Assembly (NCBI GenBank): GCA_001695595.3
Contig: MBPM02000003.1
Coordinates: 1,922,001-1,986,000, forward strand
From: Plasmopara viticola
Lineage: Eukaryota; Oomycota; Peronosporomycetes; Peronosporales; Peronosporaceae
Reading direction: 5' to 3'
DNA length: 64,000 nt
In this document: positions 12,801-26,600 of the stretch, one piece after another
How the letters are laid out: every line of letters starts with the position of its first letter
Position numbering within the stretch: position 1 is the first letter of the stretch
Program-made: the position numbers and the translations under genes
The notes under the pieces: model-generated
Database searches by the model: none
The model's input: the letters and a program-made list of their open reading frames with translations, nothing else
What the model was told of the DNA's origin: nothing

Positions 12801-15137
12801 CCTAAGTTGCCTTTGCTCAGTGTGAATGATCATATGTATATCGGGCGAATAGATTTATATATTAGAAGGCGAGGTGGAGGGCGGCTGGAATGCATGAGAG
12901 TGGTAGCTTCTCAAGCTAAGGATGTGTCATTGTATAGATACAGTATGATACTAAAATGCGTGACTTGCAAAAAGGTATTCTGATAATCAGCCGTTTTGAC
13001 TTTTCAAAATAAAGAAAAATTAGGCTAGCGTTATATTGCGTACCCCATGAATCAACAAAATATGCTGTAAATGAAGAATTCATCCTATGATGTTAATGAA
13101 GGGCGAAAAGCTAAGTGGTATACAAGTTCGTGTTAGAAGTGACGCCACAACGATGTGAGCATACATTTGGAGGAGACCTACACCATCTCATGTGAAAATG
13201 TCGAGAGCATATGATATGTTCTGTCAGAAAAGTGCAATGATGGTGTAAGTGCATTAGTGTGTAGTGAAAGAGGAGCAAGTTATATGCGCAATCAATACGA
13301 AAAACTATAAACTTTTGCTACGAGTGCACTCCAGTCTAGCGCAATCATGGCAAACTTCATCATCTTACTTCTCATGTCTATTGCGCTGGACTACAGCGCC
13401 ATTTGAAAATCATATGTAAATGATTTGTTGTGAAAAGCAAGCTTTCTCCATACGCGCAATTGAAGACAACAAGACGTGTATCGCACAGGCATAGTGCGGG
13501 ACATTAATATCAGTCGAGTAAAGTATACCGATGCATGGTTTTTCTACGCGCAGGAGCGATTATTACGAAAGATTTGCCGAAGGTCACGACAGCTCTAAAT
13601 TGGAGGAACTTAAACTTTGAGCTGCGAGCCCTATCAAAACATTAGGACTTATCGGCTTCATGCATTATGTTAAGTTTATGATTAAAGCCAGTTATCAGCA
13701 AAAATATTAAACAGGAACTGTCTTTAGTGAGATCGAAGCTTTAAAAAATACATCTTCACAAGCATAGTAGCTTATATGCCTTATACCGTGTATTTTTGCG
13801 GTAAATTTTTCGCCTGCGTCTAAAGCGCCCTAGGACAATAGTTGTGCGTTGTAACGCTTAGATCAACGTTTGACTGAAGCTGATAGAAGGCGTACATTTA
13901 GTTGGAGGCGTACTGTTATTTCTGCTAGCTAGGTGATGCTTGACCCGCTCAAACGACGGTCAAGTACAATGAATAGTGCCCAATCTTGATATCCTACGAA
14001 GGGACCAACAAGTTTGTATCTAAAGAGCCAGATGTGATCATGTGATTGGTAGAGTCAATGCATACAGCATTAAGATCTAGCTTTGATGTGTGCTTAGTAC
14101 GAGGCTCACAGAGCCTGTTCCTTTCTCCCGCAATATACATTATTGCGGATTACCGATCTCGTGTAGCGGCTAAGAGAGCAAGAGCCGTTCCGGTCTTCAT
14201 AAAAAGTCTGAGGGTGTCATTTTAAGTTGCGCACAAAGAACAAGACGCTGTAAGATCCATTCGCACATACAATAACTACAGCAAAGTGACATTTTAAGTG
14301 GGGCGTACAATTTTACTCGGCCGAAGACTGTCCACCAGCCTATGGTCCACGACAGCATGCTCTTCTGGGCATTGTATTCGACGATCATTAATTATATCCA
14401 GGCGGCTTTGCTCGTGGATGAACGCCTATAATACAGTGGCGGAATGGATTTCCAATCATAAAATATTACTTAAATTTACCATTGCAACATTTTCGACTAT
14501 GCTTTGGTTACTGAAGCTTGTGCGATAAAACAGTGTTAAGCGTAACTGCATTTGCTATAAGAGTTCCATTTATGGCGAGATTTGGTACTTATGTGAAGGA
14601 GTCTAGAGCGGCCAAGCATGACGCGCTTTTGACGTACGTGCAAATTACACAACAATTGTGCAGACTTTAAGAATGAGTTTGCGGTGGTGCGACTGAGATC
14701 ATTACCACAATTAGCTATTTGTTTTTTTTGCTCACTGTTTTCTTTATTCTAGATGCTTCGCTTTATAGAAAGCGAGTAAAGCTTTCCATATTTAATGTGC
14801 TAGGCAAACATTTAATGGTGCAATATTGACGAAGTGGAGATAAAAAAGCGCATAGCAAATGTGCCAAAAAGGGCTCAATTTTTGCAGTCAGCATTAATGT
14901 CACGAAGGTGCAATTGCAACCTCAAAGGATTTGATATACCTACGACCAACAACACTGGTTTTAAAAGGTCTAGCTTGAGTAAAACAACGCTTTAGAATCT
15001 ACATCAAACAATAAGTCAATAAATCGTTATAATTCAAGCGATTTTCGCAGAGTTCGTTGCATCTCTTATAGCTTCGTAAGCAAAAGCGATATATGTAAAT
15101 TAATCATTTAAGTAAACCCGAATTGACAAATTCTAAC
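9831..15137. other. Long AT-rich, gene-poor spacer
   Basis: About 5.3 kb with only short open frames and no recognisable protein family. A more G+C-rich patch at about 10,700-10,860 includes a perfect 8-bp stem palindrome and an AATAAATAAA stretch near 10,850, as in an LTR, but I could not find a partner copy. It is probably decayed transposon sequence. Confidence 0.4.
10718..10737. repeat. Perfect palindrome with 8-bp arms
   Basis: CACCGGCA, then AACC, then TGCCGGTG forms a G+C-rich hairpin inside AT-rich sequence. It could be part of a solo LTR or a decayed gag region. Confidence 0.6.
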
Positions 15138-15148
15138 TTTACAAATAT
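15138..15148. repeat. Target-site duplication, left copy
   Basis: TTTACAAATAT, repeated exactly at 15481-15491 on the other side of the short LINE derivative. Confidence 0.85.
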
Positions 15149-15480
15149 TGTATTGTATTGCATTGTATTACGTTATCGCGTTGCCAAGTTATGCACGTGC
15201 TAGGCTCAGTCTGGCTAGTCCACGGCATAGAGTGGTGTCCGCATACGTCGAGTCTCGTTCGGCGGGCAGTGCAGCCAGCACCGAGGTTGTGAGGGTCTTC
15301 CATTATTTTGCGTTCTTCTGACTTGGTAAGAGCCCAGGTGGCGCCCTGGTGCTGGAGACCGTCGCGTCGAGGGTGAGACTCGTTAGAGACCTGCAGATGC
15401 CCGAGAGCACCTGCCCGAAGCGCGCGAGCATTTAGCCCCCGCGCTTGGAAGGAGGGCGTCACCCCAACCTTCTTCGAGAA
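15149..15480 (-). mobile_element. Short non-autonomous LINE derivative, copy 1, with 11-bp target duplication
   Basis: A 332-bp element in minus orientation. Its 5' about 120 bp (GGTTGGGGTGACGCCCTCC onward) and its 3' about 150 bp match the two ends of the longer LINE copy at 37377-38517. Between them lie only short LINE-derived pieces, including GGGCTCTTACCAAGTCAGA from the RT C-terminal region. The 3' tail is a pentanucleotide repeat (AATAC type), not poly-A. A perfect 11-bp duplication, TTTACAAATAT, flanks it at 15138-15148 and 15481-15491, so this is a genuine retrotransposition. It inserted 158 bp upstream of the RPF2 start codon. Confidence 0.85.
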
Positions 15481-15638
15481 TTTACAAATATATTTTAGGT
15501 TTTAACCAGCCGATGAGTCAGCTTTTACTCAAGACATATTATTCCAAGTCAGAAAATTAATTACTCTACCTCTCCGTATGCAAAGTAGCATAACAATATA
15601 TATTCTCATATAAATTTTCGTTTTCTACTTTGGTTGAA

Positions 15639-16658
15639 ATGGCTGGCGGCGGCAAGATTGTCAAAACTTCGGCGGCGAAGCAGGCCTCGCGAGCGAACAA
15701 AAAGGTCATTAAACAGGCATCGAAGCAAAGCCGCAAGGTCACAAGTGTGGCCAAGCCTAAGCGCCTTAAAGCCCATGTTCAGCGAGCGATGAAGGCCAAA
15801 GAGCCCAAACTTGTGGAGAACACCAAGAATTTGCTTGTGATGCGTGGCAACAAAACGAACGAGGAGGTGAACGAGGTATTGCGTGATTTGCGCATGATTA
15901 AGGCGCCGTTTGCTAAATTTCTGGGCAAGAAGAACGACGTTCACGTATTTGACGATGAGAACAAGGTTGAGTTTCTGACGCAAAAGAACGACGCCAGCCT
16001 CTTTCTGGTAGGCAGCAGTACCAAAAAGCGTCCAAATAATCTCATTTTTGGCCGCACTTTTGACGGCCACATTCTGGATGTGATGGAATTTGAATTTTCG
16101 AATTTTAAATCCATCAGCGCTTTTAAGTGCAAGAGTAAAAAAGCACCCGGCTCCAAGCCCAGTTTCGTGTTTACGGGCGACCAGTGGAATAGTGTCGAGG
16201 CTTTTATGAAGTTCAAAAACCTTGTGCTGGACACGTTTCGCGGTACTGTCGTCCAAAGTGTGAATGTCAAGGGTCTGGACCACGTCATTGTGTGCACGGC
16301 TTGGAAGGAAAAGGTGTTTTTTCGCTCGTACTCGATTGACTTTAAAAAAGGCGACGAGTCCCATCCTCGTGTCGAATTGGACGAAATGGGCCCTCGGTTT
16401 GATTTGGAGTTTCGTCGTTCAAAGTTTGCATCACCCGAATTGTTAAAGGTTGCCACCAAGAAGCCCAAGGGTTTGACGCCCAAGAAAATCAAAAACATCA
16501 CGAGTGACGAGCTCACGGGGGACAAGCTGGGCCGAGTTCACATCGACCACCAAGATATTTACTCGATGCAGAGTCGCCGAGTCAAGGCGCTGCGCAAAAC
16601 ACCCGCAGACTTGAAGAAAAACAACGCCGAAGAAAAGGACATTGAGATGGCAGCCTAA
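15639..16658 (+). CDS. RPF2: Ribosome production factor 2 (RPF2), Brix-domain protein
   Basis: A single-exon frame of 339 residues from ATG 15639; the open frame begins nine bases earlier at a TTG, which I reject. The basic N-terminus leads into EPKLVENTKNLLVMRGNKT near residue 55 and LRDLRMIKAPFAKFLGKKND near residue 83, the hallmark opening of the RPF2 Brix domain. The domain runs on through LIFGRTFDGHILDVMEFEF and ends near residue 245. The C-terminal tail is basic (KKPKGLTPKKIKNI). Known role: with RRS1 it recruits 5S rRNP (5S rRNA, uL18, uL5) into pre-60S ribosomes in the nucleolus. The length fits the family (about 300-350). G+C and codon use are far above the flanking spacer. Two short LINE derivatives lie on either side. 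Confidence 0.95.
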   Translation: MAGGGKIVKTSAAKQASRANKKVIKQASKQSRKVTSVAKPKRLKAHVQRAMKAKEPKLVENTKNLLVMRGNKTNEEVNEVLRDLRMIKAPFAKFLGKKNDVHVFDDENKVEFLTQKNDASLFLVGSSTKKRPNNLIFGRTFDGHILDVMEFEFSNFKSISAFKCKSKKAPGSKPSFVFTGDQWNSVEAFMKFKNLVLDTFRGTVVQSVNVKGLDHVIVCTAWKEKVFFRSYSIDFKKGDESHPRVELDEMGPRFDLEFRRSKFASPELLKVATKKPKGLTPKKIKNITSDELTGDKLGRVHIDHQDIYSMQSRRVKALRKTPADLKKNNAEEKDIEMAA

Positions 16659-17353
16659 CGCATAGATCATTACCCGATTCGCAGATAAATAGTAGCGCTT
16701 GCATTCTTATTTCACTTGTGTAACTAAGCAACAGAACGCTCGTGCCGATTGGTTATGCATAAAGTGACTCATTGACAGTCCTGCACGCCATCATCTCCTA
16801 TACCACTACATTGCCAAGTGGTGCAAGTACGTGATTCAAGGTCGGCTTCTTGCTTCTTGATCTCAAGGGTGACAATGCCTTTAAACCTATGACAAGGTTA
16901 GCAGGTGGTTGTGCGTCACGATCAATAACACAGGCGCCAAGTATTGCGATGTTCTTAAGCCATCAATTCGCTTACTGCCTGACAAATCAATGTCAGCAAT
17001 ACTGACTTTTGCATGCAATTTAGCCACTAGTGTTTACCTCGATAGCCTGCGCTATACCAGTGTCACGAGAAAAAAGCCCCACAACATCATAATTATTGGA
17101 AGCACCGTCATTGGCAAAGATATTAGAGACTAGACAGAGCGATACCCTTCTTTTCAGCGATGGGCGTAGTAATCATGAGCCTGACACGAAATATAGGTCC
17201 TTCCGAGTTGTAATCAAATTGGGGAATCGTTGAACTGCCGATACCCTCATGGTAAACTGCCGGTACCCCTTGATATTAGCCAATGAGATCAAACTAAATC
17301 CACTAATGGAAGCAGTTTATCTTTTTTTTTTTAAGAAATAACTCCTACTCACC
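16659..17353. other. Spacer with faint decayed coding on the minus strand
   Basis: About 700 bp downstream of RPF2. Minus-strand translation around 17000-16890 gives a readable stretch (KVSIADIDLSGSKRIDGLR) broken by stops. I cannot assign it. It is probably a transposon relic. Confidence 0.3.
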
Positions 17354-17677
17354 TCTTGGAGAAGGCTGGGGTGACGCCCTCCTTCCAAGCGCGGGGGCTA
17401 AATGCTCGCGCGCTTCGGGCAGGTGCTCTCGGGCATCTGCAGGTCTCTAACGAGTCTCACCCTCGACGCGACGGTCTCCAGCACCAGGGCGCCACCTGGG
17501 CTCTTACCAAGTCAGAAATAAACAAAATGATGGAAGACCCTCACGACCTCGGTGCTGGCTGCACTGCCCGCCGAACGAGACCCGACGTATGCGGACACCA
17601 CTCTATGCCGTGGACTAGCCATAGAGCCTAGCACGTGCATAACTTGGCAACGCGATAACGTAATACAATACAATACA
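17354..17677 (+). mobile_element. Short non-autonomous LINE derivative, copy 2
   Basis: A plus-strand element of about 324 bp that is colinear with copy 1: the same 5' block, the same internal deletion joints around GGGCTCTTACCAAGTCAGA, the same 3' block and a pentanucleotide (AATAC) tail. I could not find a convincing target duplication. The shared deletion structure shows that both short copies descend from one deleted source. Confidence 0.85.
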
Positions 17678-20600
17678 AACCAAATTAAGTGTCCATCCCT
17701 TTGCTACCCGGCCGATGTTTAGCAAATACGTCAAGACCTTATTTCCTGCAGATGGTGCTATCTACGTCATAGCACACGCCGCGCATAGATAGGGTGTCCC
17801 ATATCAAAATCATGCATCACTATGTCGCATCCAAGAACAAAAGGTTGAGGTCTAAACTGCAGCACCAAAACGTTAAAAAATCATGTGAGGTATGACTTGT
17901 TTACAGGACAAAAAGGACCTTGCGACTTGGGCATTAAATGCGACCGCTTCGACAATTTTTGTGTGCAATTGGCTCTCCTGCAACAGTGTACTCTACGTTG
18001 ACAATAGACCAGAGTATCTGGTATATTGATCGTGTAATTTTTTGCGCAACTGTTAAATACTGATTCGCTGTATCTGCATTACTATAAACGGGCAGGTTCC
18101 TCATAAACTAAGACTTTCGTTTCCTGATGTCTTGTTTTTAATAGCACAGTCTCTGACTTTACTTTATAATGGTCTCATACAAGCTTCGAGCGTTTCATAG
18201 AAATTTATCCTGGAGCATATTAAGGGTGGCTTATAAATGGCCCTCTAAAGTTAGTTTCAAACTTAACTACATTATATTTGTGCGTGCCTGCAGAATTAAC
18301 GTGTCAGATGGGTCGAAATGCATCCGCTTAAAGCCCTTGGAGCTGTTTAACACTGCTACTGAAGTTGCTCACTAATAAGTAAACTATCGTGACGATTTCC
18401 TCTGCAGTTCTGCAATGGCTTCGTTTTCTTTTGATTACATTTTCGCGTGACAGTCAAGCGCGCTTTGTTCGATCTCAATCAAAGAACGCTTTTAAAATCA
18501 GCAGCAATAATAAATTGGTCCGATTTAATCGTCGGATAGATAAACCCCTGGCAGAGGTCCCACGTACTTGTACAGCTCATAAGTCAAAGCGTTTATGTCT
18601 TGCCGTCAATAAAGAGCAAATCATGCATGATGAAGTGACCCTTACATTTGCTCCATATCACAACGAAGCCCGCTTAATCGTTAGCTTATTTTGAGACGAT
18701 CAAAGGCAAAGCTTTAAAGTCATTATAAACAATGAAATTACGCAAACATCGACAAGTTTTTCTTTGCGGCAGAGATGAATAATGCTCATGGCATTTTTGT
18801 AAGCAGCCATAAAGCCCGAACAAATTTGATGTCGTACAGGACTTGACCCACGCCTCGTTATCAAAATGTTTTGTCGAAGTGGCCAGTCCATGCTAACTAA
18901 TCGCTTGCTTGTTATGCTGATGTCTCGAAGCATATTTGCGATTTATACAAGACAGAACATTGATTGCTGCTGTGAAAGCCAGTAGCAGGATGTTCCGAGG
19001 CTCTTTGTGTTTGGTTAAGCCATGTATTTCTGAGGACGGACCCCACTTGTCCGAAAATTGCAAAATCTTAGCGGACAATCCCATTTCGTCAAATTTAGCC
19101 CCCAAAAAGTGTGCTCCCAGACTGAGCTAGCTGATGCAACAGCTACAGCCTCGCCAGACTTAAATATAGTGCGCGGTGCGTTTGCACGAGACATAATGTG
19201 CGTATCCTTCATAAATGCACCGGAAGCGGTGCAATTATAGACACGGACAAGAAATGATCAGTGCAGTAATACGCGAGACTATATCGATTTTTGGTAAAAG
19301 ATGGCTCTAGTATTACAGCGTAGGTCAAGGTATCCCGCTCCGTGTAATGTATTCACAAGTATCGTCATAATGTGGTATTAGATCATAAGTCTTCTGTTAA
19401 CCAAGAGGATAACCAACAGATGCATTGTGGGTATCACCTTGGTCAAGATCAGACTTATGACCTACTAAGCACCCACTTCTAGATACAATTAAATCTGCAC
19501 ATATGCGCGTGTGCTGGAAGAATAATTTCTCGTCCAACTAAAGAAGTCGGCAAGCACCACCGATTATGTGACTTATAACGACACGGTCCGCAAAACGGCT
19601 GATAGACCTCTTCTTCACGTGCTCTTATTTGCAGGGTATTGTTACGATGCTTGACACCAGGTTGAACTTGTCGACAATAAATAAACCTTATAACTATAAC
19701 TGGACAAGGTCAGTAACTACGACGTCGATGGTGTGACAAGCCCTATGTGCGCGCATGCTCTGATGTGTCGAAGTAGCACACTTCAAATCAATGAGCTTGC
19801 TCGAAAATAGCCGCTCACGCTATTTCACGTGAAGGGGTCAGTTTACTGTTGCATTCCGTTAACACCATACGCCTTGAGTATGAGTAGTTTTTGAGCTTAT
19901 TGCTGGTCGCTTTCGCATTTTATTTACCAATCGGAGACTTTGTACATGATGTTTAAAGGCATAAACAAAACAAAATCGCGTAAAGCCAAATTTCGGGAAA
20001 GAACTCTGTCAAGTAGAAAATAACACGAGAAGCTTTAAATTTAGAAGTCTGGCATTAATAAAGACTCATGATAGACCTCAAATACGATTGCTACAGTTCT
20101 AAAAAAACTGCAATCGCACTGTATTGTACCACCGCCAGGCTGGAGCTACGAGCAAAGTTTATCGCGAGATCCCTGGCAAATAGTAGCGCTTAAGAATTTC
20201 CTTAGAAGGACATGCATTTGTGCTGCAGCTATGAATATTTAGATTTGTCGGGTGAGATGACGATTTTCGAGCTCGTACTCGTTAGTTTGCCCCTTAAAAT
20301 CATGATCAAAAGTAACACGAAGCCTGAGCAAACTTGCCGAAGTGGGACCTCAAGCGCTCATATGTTTTCAAAGCAAGAATTCCTCCTTTACGTATGCTTG
20401 ACTCTTGCGGCAGCGTTGCGCAGAAAATGTTGTGGTGCCTATCTCTATTTCAGAGGAGAGTCGAAAAAAACAATGCCCCGGCATCATGCGAGAAATTGCG
20501 TTCATTTTTCAAGGTTAATAGTTCAGATTGACGTCAGCAGGAAGGCCCCGGTCACCGCCCCGGAAGCCGTTTCCACTATAGCATTTTGTTGTAGACCATA

Positions 20601-23600
20601 TGATATATATAGAGAGTCACCGACAAGTCTTCAGCCGAGCGACTTCATGTCGACGAAATACTCTGCTCGCAATTTGGCTTTGCTGAAGTTGCCCCGAGGT
20701 AGTACAGTCTCTTATAGTTTTGCATTAAGCTCAGAAATATCTTTCGATATTCTCCGGTGTTTGATGAGACGTAAGTACCATCAAATGCATTTTAAATGCA
20801 TTCACCGACTCTTCGCTTTATCAGGCCAAGAACACGGTAGTTTGTATCGAATACTTCCGCAAATAAATTAGTTTCTCCCTCAAAGTTGTGCATACTTCAC
20901 GCTGAGGGTTCGTCAAGGTCGGGGTCTCAATGCCAAATGCACCAACGATACCCAATGTAATATGTCGGGTAGTTGGCACGAGGTGTAGTTTGCTTGTGAC
21001 TCTATAATGAATTATATGCATTTTGTTCGTACAGCTCCTCGTGCTCGTACTCTTGGTTGAGAAAGTTTATTAAGTTCTTAGTTACATCAGGCTCAGATGT
21101 TTGATGCGGTGCACAGGGATCATACTATTTACTCACGAGCTTGCCGTGTGCGATGCAGAAGTGTTTCTCAGAGGAGTGCAATTTGATCTGGTGGTCTCTA
21201 GAGGCCAATATATCAGTCACAGGCTTAAATTCTTGGCTCTATCACTCTTTGCGCTCCGATGTCGAGGTTGGCAGATCTGAGTTGACCATGAGAATTTCTT
21301 TGAACACGACTGACATGCACGGCGCGTGTGTGCTCTACGAGCGACATAACTGCCAATAGATTGCTTAGCGTAGTTATGCTGGGATGCCGCTTGGTATTCC
21401 AGCACTGTAAGCTTGTTTTGTGTCGTTTGAATGTTGTCGGTCTATAATTCAACGAACCACAAGGTAAGAGCAAAAAAGTTGTCATCTGTTTTGGAATCAG
21501 CTTTCACTTTTGGAAGTTCCTTTAGATTGGTGTGCGATATTTTGATAAGTGGCACAACTCGCAACAGTGATGACTGGTAGACATTTTTATCCGTGGAAAG
21601 GTCGACCCAAAGAGTTCGAAACTTTGATGATAAAGAGTGTAATGTGTTAACACAAAACCATAACGTTTCTTGTAGGAACATTTTGTGTGACATAACTCAC
21701 ACCACAATACAGGCAACATTTAAAACTCAATAATCAGTACATCCACCCCTTTGAGCAGATAAATGTGGCAGCCTCGTTGCATGGTGGATCAACTACGAAT
21801 TTTTTTAACATAAAGTTTAGACGAATATTATTTGCACTTTCGATCATTTAAGGTCTACTAGCCATTGAACCAGATCGAATTGAGGATAGGTGATCTGATC
21901 AAGCACAAAGATCGGTTTCTACTTATAGCACGTGCTATCCTGATAAATTATTATAGCGAGAGAGGTCTTAGGACAGCCAGTTGATCAATAAGCTTAAAAG
22001 TTAGACAAAAAAGATATATATAATGATAAGCCGAAGCAAATTTTCTTTACACCAGATTTTTTCGCGGTATTGGCCCATAAAAGCCCTTCTTTCTGTTACA
22101 AAAAGATGAAATGAGGGAATCAATACAAAATACCCTTGTTGCGTCTTCATGAGATCAGCAAATTGGTTTTATACACCCTACTTTAGTCTTGCTAAAACCG
22201 AACCAACGAACAACAAACACTCGTAAGTCAAGATCCAATACATGGATAAGTTTTTCTGGCGCCTTGGAATTTACCGTGAAAGCCGTCAAAACGAAATGTG
22301 GATTGGCATTTAAAAATTGACAGCCAAATAACCGACGTCGCTTTTATACCATGTAGAATTCGCAACTCAGAAGGAGATTTGCTGAAAGAGTAGCGAGCGC
22401 GCTTTTTTTAAGTCAACCTTTTGTCTCTATAACTCCAACACAATCAACAAATCGTGAATGGAGATTTGTCAAACTTAGATTTATGAGAAATTCGCTGTGA
22501 AAACCAAGAATGCTACATCAACCATCTTGCCACCGACAGCAGTACACTTGTAATTGATCGTCTCAGCAGATTTGAAAGCAGAAATAAAAGCAATCTCATC
22601 AAAGACGGACTCATTGAGGACGTTTTTTCTTAAAAAGAGCCCAAAAATAGGTTGATTTAGAGCCAGGTGGGGATTTAGCGTCCGCATATACGCTGATAAA
22701 TTTAAGACCCGCTACTCCGATAAAGAAAAAAAAACTTCAGTACGAACTTCGGTCTCAAAAGAGTTTGAAAATCATCCTGCGCTAGAAAGAGCTTTGTCTT
22801 TGCGTGTGGGTCTGGGAAGCTCAATTCGTAAGTATGTGGTTTATATAACGAACTTTACCGGAGTTGCTTCCGATGACGAAGATATGTAGAATACGGTACT
22901 TTAGAAAGTATATAATGATGAATTTATCAGCAGCCATGTGGGCTCAAGAAGGCTGTTTTTTATTCTCTACTTCATACTGGTGGACCGCGTGTACAAGTAG
23001 GTAGCCAAGATTTTTAGAATGCGTAAGAACCGCCAGAGTGTCAAATCTGCTTCTCACTCGTCAATCCCATTACAAATTCTGCCAGTAAAAGCAAATTTGT
23101 CACGTCCATAGGCCTCATCTTTATCTCTGGCTTACCCGAGCTTGATGGCAGCATGGGCATAGTGCTGCTTATTAAAGAAGATACGCTTTTCTAGTGTAAG
23201 GAGGAACAAAAAGCAAAAATACTTCTGGGTACGGTAATTATAAAGCATAACCTTCCACATACGATGGTGTATTGTGCATGCTAAAATGAAACATCGGACT
23301 GAAATGAGAAAAAAGTCTAACATCTTCAATTGAGGTTGAAAAGTATTTTTGGTTACCAACAGCCTTCCATCACCTTGATATTCATAAGCGAAATAAGGAT
23401 CGCCTTTTACATTCCTGGTAAAGCATGGGTTAGCGTTAGTTATTGACCTCCTTAAAGAGCCCTGACATTTTTTGTAAGGCCTTGTGAGAAATATTACAGT
23501 CCTCAGGACTTTGAGTCTCAAGTGAACGCTGAGGTGTTCCCAGCATCTCCTTGAACCAAATCCCTCGAGCTTATGCTATCAGAATCAGTGGTAGATTCAT

Positions 23601-26600
23601 TTGTATATCTTGCAGCATCTTATTCTATTTTAAACCCTGCAAGACATTCTGGCATCTTCTTCTCCAACGGACGAAGCCAGTTCAGTCCGTTAAGCAGCAA
23701 AGCCAGTACCGCTGGTACTAGACTTGTCACTGCATCCTCCACAAATTTCAAATGCACAGTTCTAACACGTACAAGACTGACGTACTTTACAAACACAGCA
23801 ACTTGCATCTTTTATTTAATTTGGCTACTTCCTCTGCTGGTTAATTTGGCTAGTTTAGTGTAAACGGCTGCTTTATCTATGAACTCATTTAGGAACACAA
23901 TTACAAAGTTTACTGATCGTTAAAAAAAGCTCAATTATTTTTGTTTATCATCGCCTTACCCTGAATCAAGATAAAGTGAGTGATTATTTGACGTGTGGTC
24001 CACTACCAACTAATCTCGCATCCACTAAAAAAAACCGCATTTTTAAAGACAAGCTCGATCTCCGGCGTCGTAATATTGTTCACAGCGCGCGACTGCTTGA
24101 ACAAAGATACCGCCTTTTATTAGCGCTTAACTTCGTGCAACGTCAGAAGTATCACCGGCGATGATAGTATACATTACAGATGTATGGAGAGAAAGCGATG
24201 ACTTGGCGTACTTTGATGGTCGCAAAAAATTTGAATAGCAAGCCACTTGTTATGCAATACAAGTTTATGTATAGATTGCACGCATTCAAAGAAAGATGGT
24301 AGTAAATTGCAAATCTTTAGGTAAGAGGCATTGAGAATCAAGTGGATATGGCGATGGATTCTTAGCCTCCAGCAAAATTTTCACTTTTTCTTTTGATACA
24401 TTTACAGACGTGACAAGCTATATCTCTAACCAAATGAGCTCATTAAAGTTATATTCTATTACTATAGTAATTAATGTAAGTTTATAGCATCATCAGAGAC
24501 ATGTATTTGTGTGTCAAATGAAGAGTGTAATTAAAGATTCTGCAAACATGAATGCTAAGGGAATTTGTTTGTTTTGCATATAGTTGACATGTTAGTACAA
24601 AACAACCTAGGTAGCAAATATCTAGTCCGGTAGCGGTTGAATGGAAAAGCATACACAACAAAGAAAGGATTCGTCGGTAGACAAAAGCCTTGTGTGTGAT
24701 AATGCATCGTTTAGTTTGTCAATAAATTAAGTAAACGATATGTTTACAATAGAAAGGGAGCCGCTACCCTCTTTCACAAATTTTAATAACCCCTACTTTT
24801 TCTAGCTCCCCTACACCAGAGTCGAAAAGCAGAAAAACAGCGTGGAGTCGAAGTAAAAACTGCAGACGAAGGAGAAGCTGAAGTCAAGTTTGTAGTTGGC
24901 GAGTACGACGCAGAAGAGGACAAATTCGTGCCGGTGCAACCGACTGCAGAGAACGCACAATGAACGTACCGACAGTTTAACAGTAAGAAGTTTTCGTGCA
25001 GAAGTTCGGCTAAACGAGAAGTTTCTATTTACAAGTCAGTTCGCTTACCAGATCAAGAGGCAGTCGAGACATTCGAACAACAACGCGCACAAATCAACGG
25101 GAAGCTCGTCGTCGATACGTATTCACCGAGATTGGGTACACAATGGCTGGCTTTACAAGCAGGCGAATGTCATGTATAAGAGTCTAGTTTGGGAAGGTTA
25201 GAAGCGACAATATTTCGTACTAATTAAGGGAACGAACGTAGCAACAGGAGAGTACTGCATCGCTGCAGTACTACAAAGACAATAACTTTGACAAGCTAGT
25301 AGAGATAGGCATTTGCAGGATAACGTGCTACCTGTTTAGAGCCCGATGAGACCAAGCGACCGTTCTGTTTTGTAAAGATCTTTTTTTCGTCTGCTCTGGA
25401 TAAAAAACAACGATACGAGTGCCTGGGTCCGTTTACTGCAGAGTTTGTCAGGCGATGGAAACAGTTCTCTTCCGCCTTCTGCTACTCAGCTCGCTATCCA
25501 ATATCAAGCAATCACAATCGGTGGCTGCACGGAGCATTCGCATCGTTGCAGAGCTGCGTCGAGTGTTTCGCACAAGCAAGTCACCGGAGGCGATGAAATT
25601 TAAAAGCTATAACAGCTTTATGACGCAATGTATGTGGATGGATTATTATTTCTAATATCCCTGGTCACAATAATCAAATTAGAGAGGTTTTTAGCCCTGG
25701 CTTTGGTGATTGAGGGGTGCCATAATTAATGAAAACTGTGGCTCCTTATATAGATAGTAAAAAGGTTGTAAAATTAGATGCTCCTGACTTTTATACAAAG
25801 ATGACGTTTGACGTTTGTTATGTTGTTGACGATGGGTCTTAGCATTTACCTTCTGAGAAGTTTTCTGTTGTTTGAAAATGGCGAAGCTCATCGAGGCAGT
25901 ACAATCGTGTCATTTAACACGAGTTCTCTCGACAATTATAGGAGATAATTAATTATAAATGATCCGATGAAATAAAATTCGGGCAAGCAAAGTTAGGGAG
26001 GAATTACTAGAAAATAAGTCAGTAGAGCGAGTAAACGGAATTGTTCTACCTTGTGTAAAAATGCCAGAAGAAGTCGGAGACTAGCACACTAAGGCCATGA
26101 AGTTCGAGGCCATACAGGTTTCAGGCTTGCTGGGTGTGCGAATTTATAAAGCGTTGAGTACAAATGTAGAGATACAAGCATCTTTTTAGTCTCAATATGA
26201 ACTTTATCAAGAAAGACGAGGAAGAGTTAACAAGTCATGTAGAAAATGTCGAATGAATATATGCCATTTTGATAAAGTTGGCATTTCGTACATTTGGACG
26301 GGTAATTACTTGCACTAAGCCCATCGCCTTAAAGTAAGTTTTGTTTTAGTGATAATTATATGGACAAGTACTGCAACTTTATACTTTGATCATCTATTAT
26401 CCACGAATTTTGGCTGTTATATCTCAAATCATCCGCTTTATTATACTTGTTCGATTTGTAAGTAGCGACCGGTGACATCCGTTGCATTTCTTACAAAAAG
26501 ACGCCTAAAGTCGCGCACAAAGGTGACGTAAAAGCAGCATTAAAGCTTTGTCGATTTGATCTCGTACGCGCGTATTTCGAGTGTTAATCCCAACACTTAT

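Noticed and set aside
15606..16525. Long minus-strand frames of 252 and 194 codons
   Set aside because: They lie antisense to RPF2 and reflect its codon bias; the plus-strand protein has clear Brix-family motifs.
20212..20871. 219-codon plus-strand frame
   Set aside because: No family signature, start context or coding-like composition, and it sits in decayed AT-rich DNA; not strong enough for a gene call.
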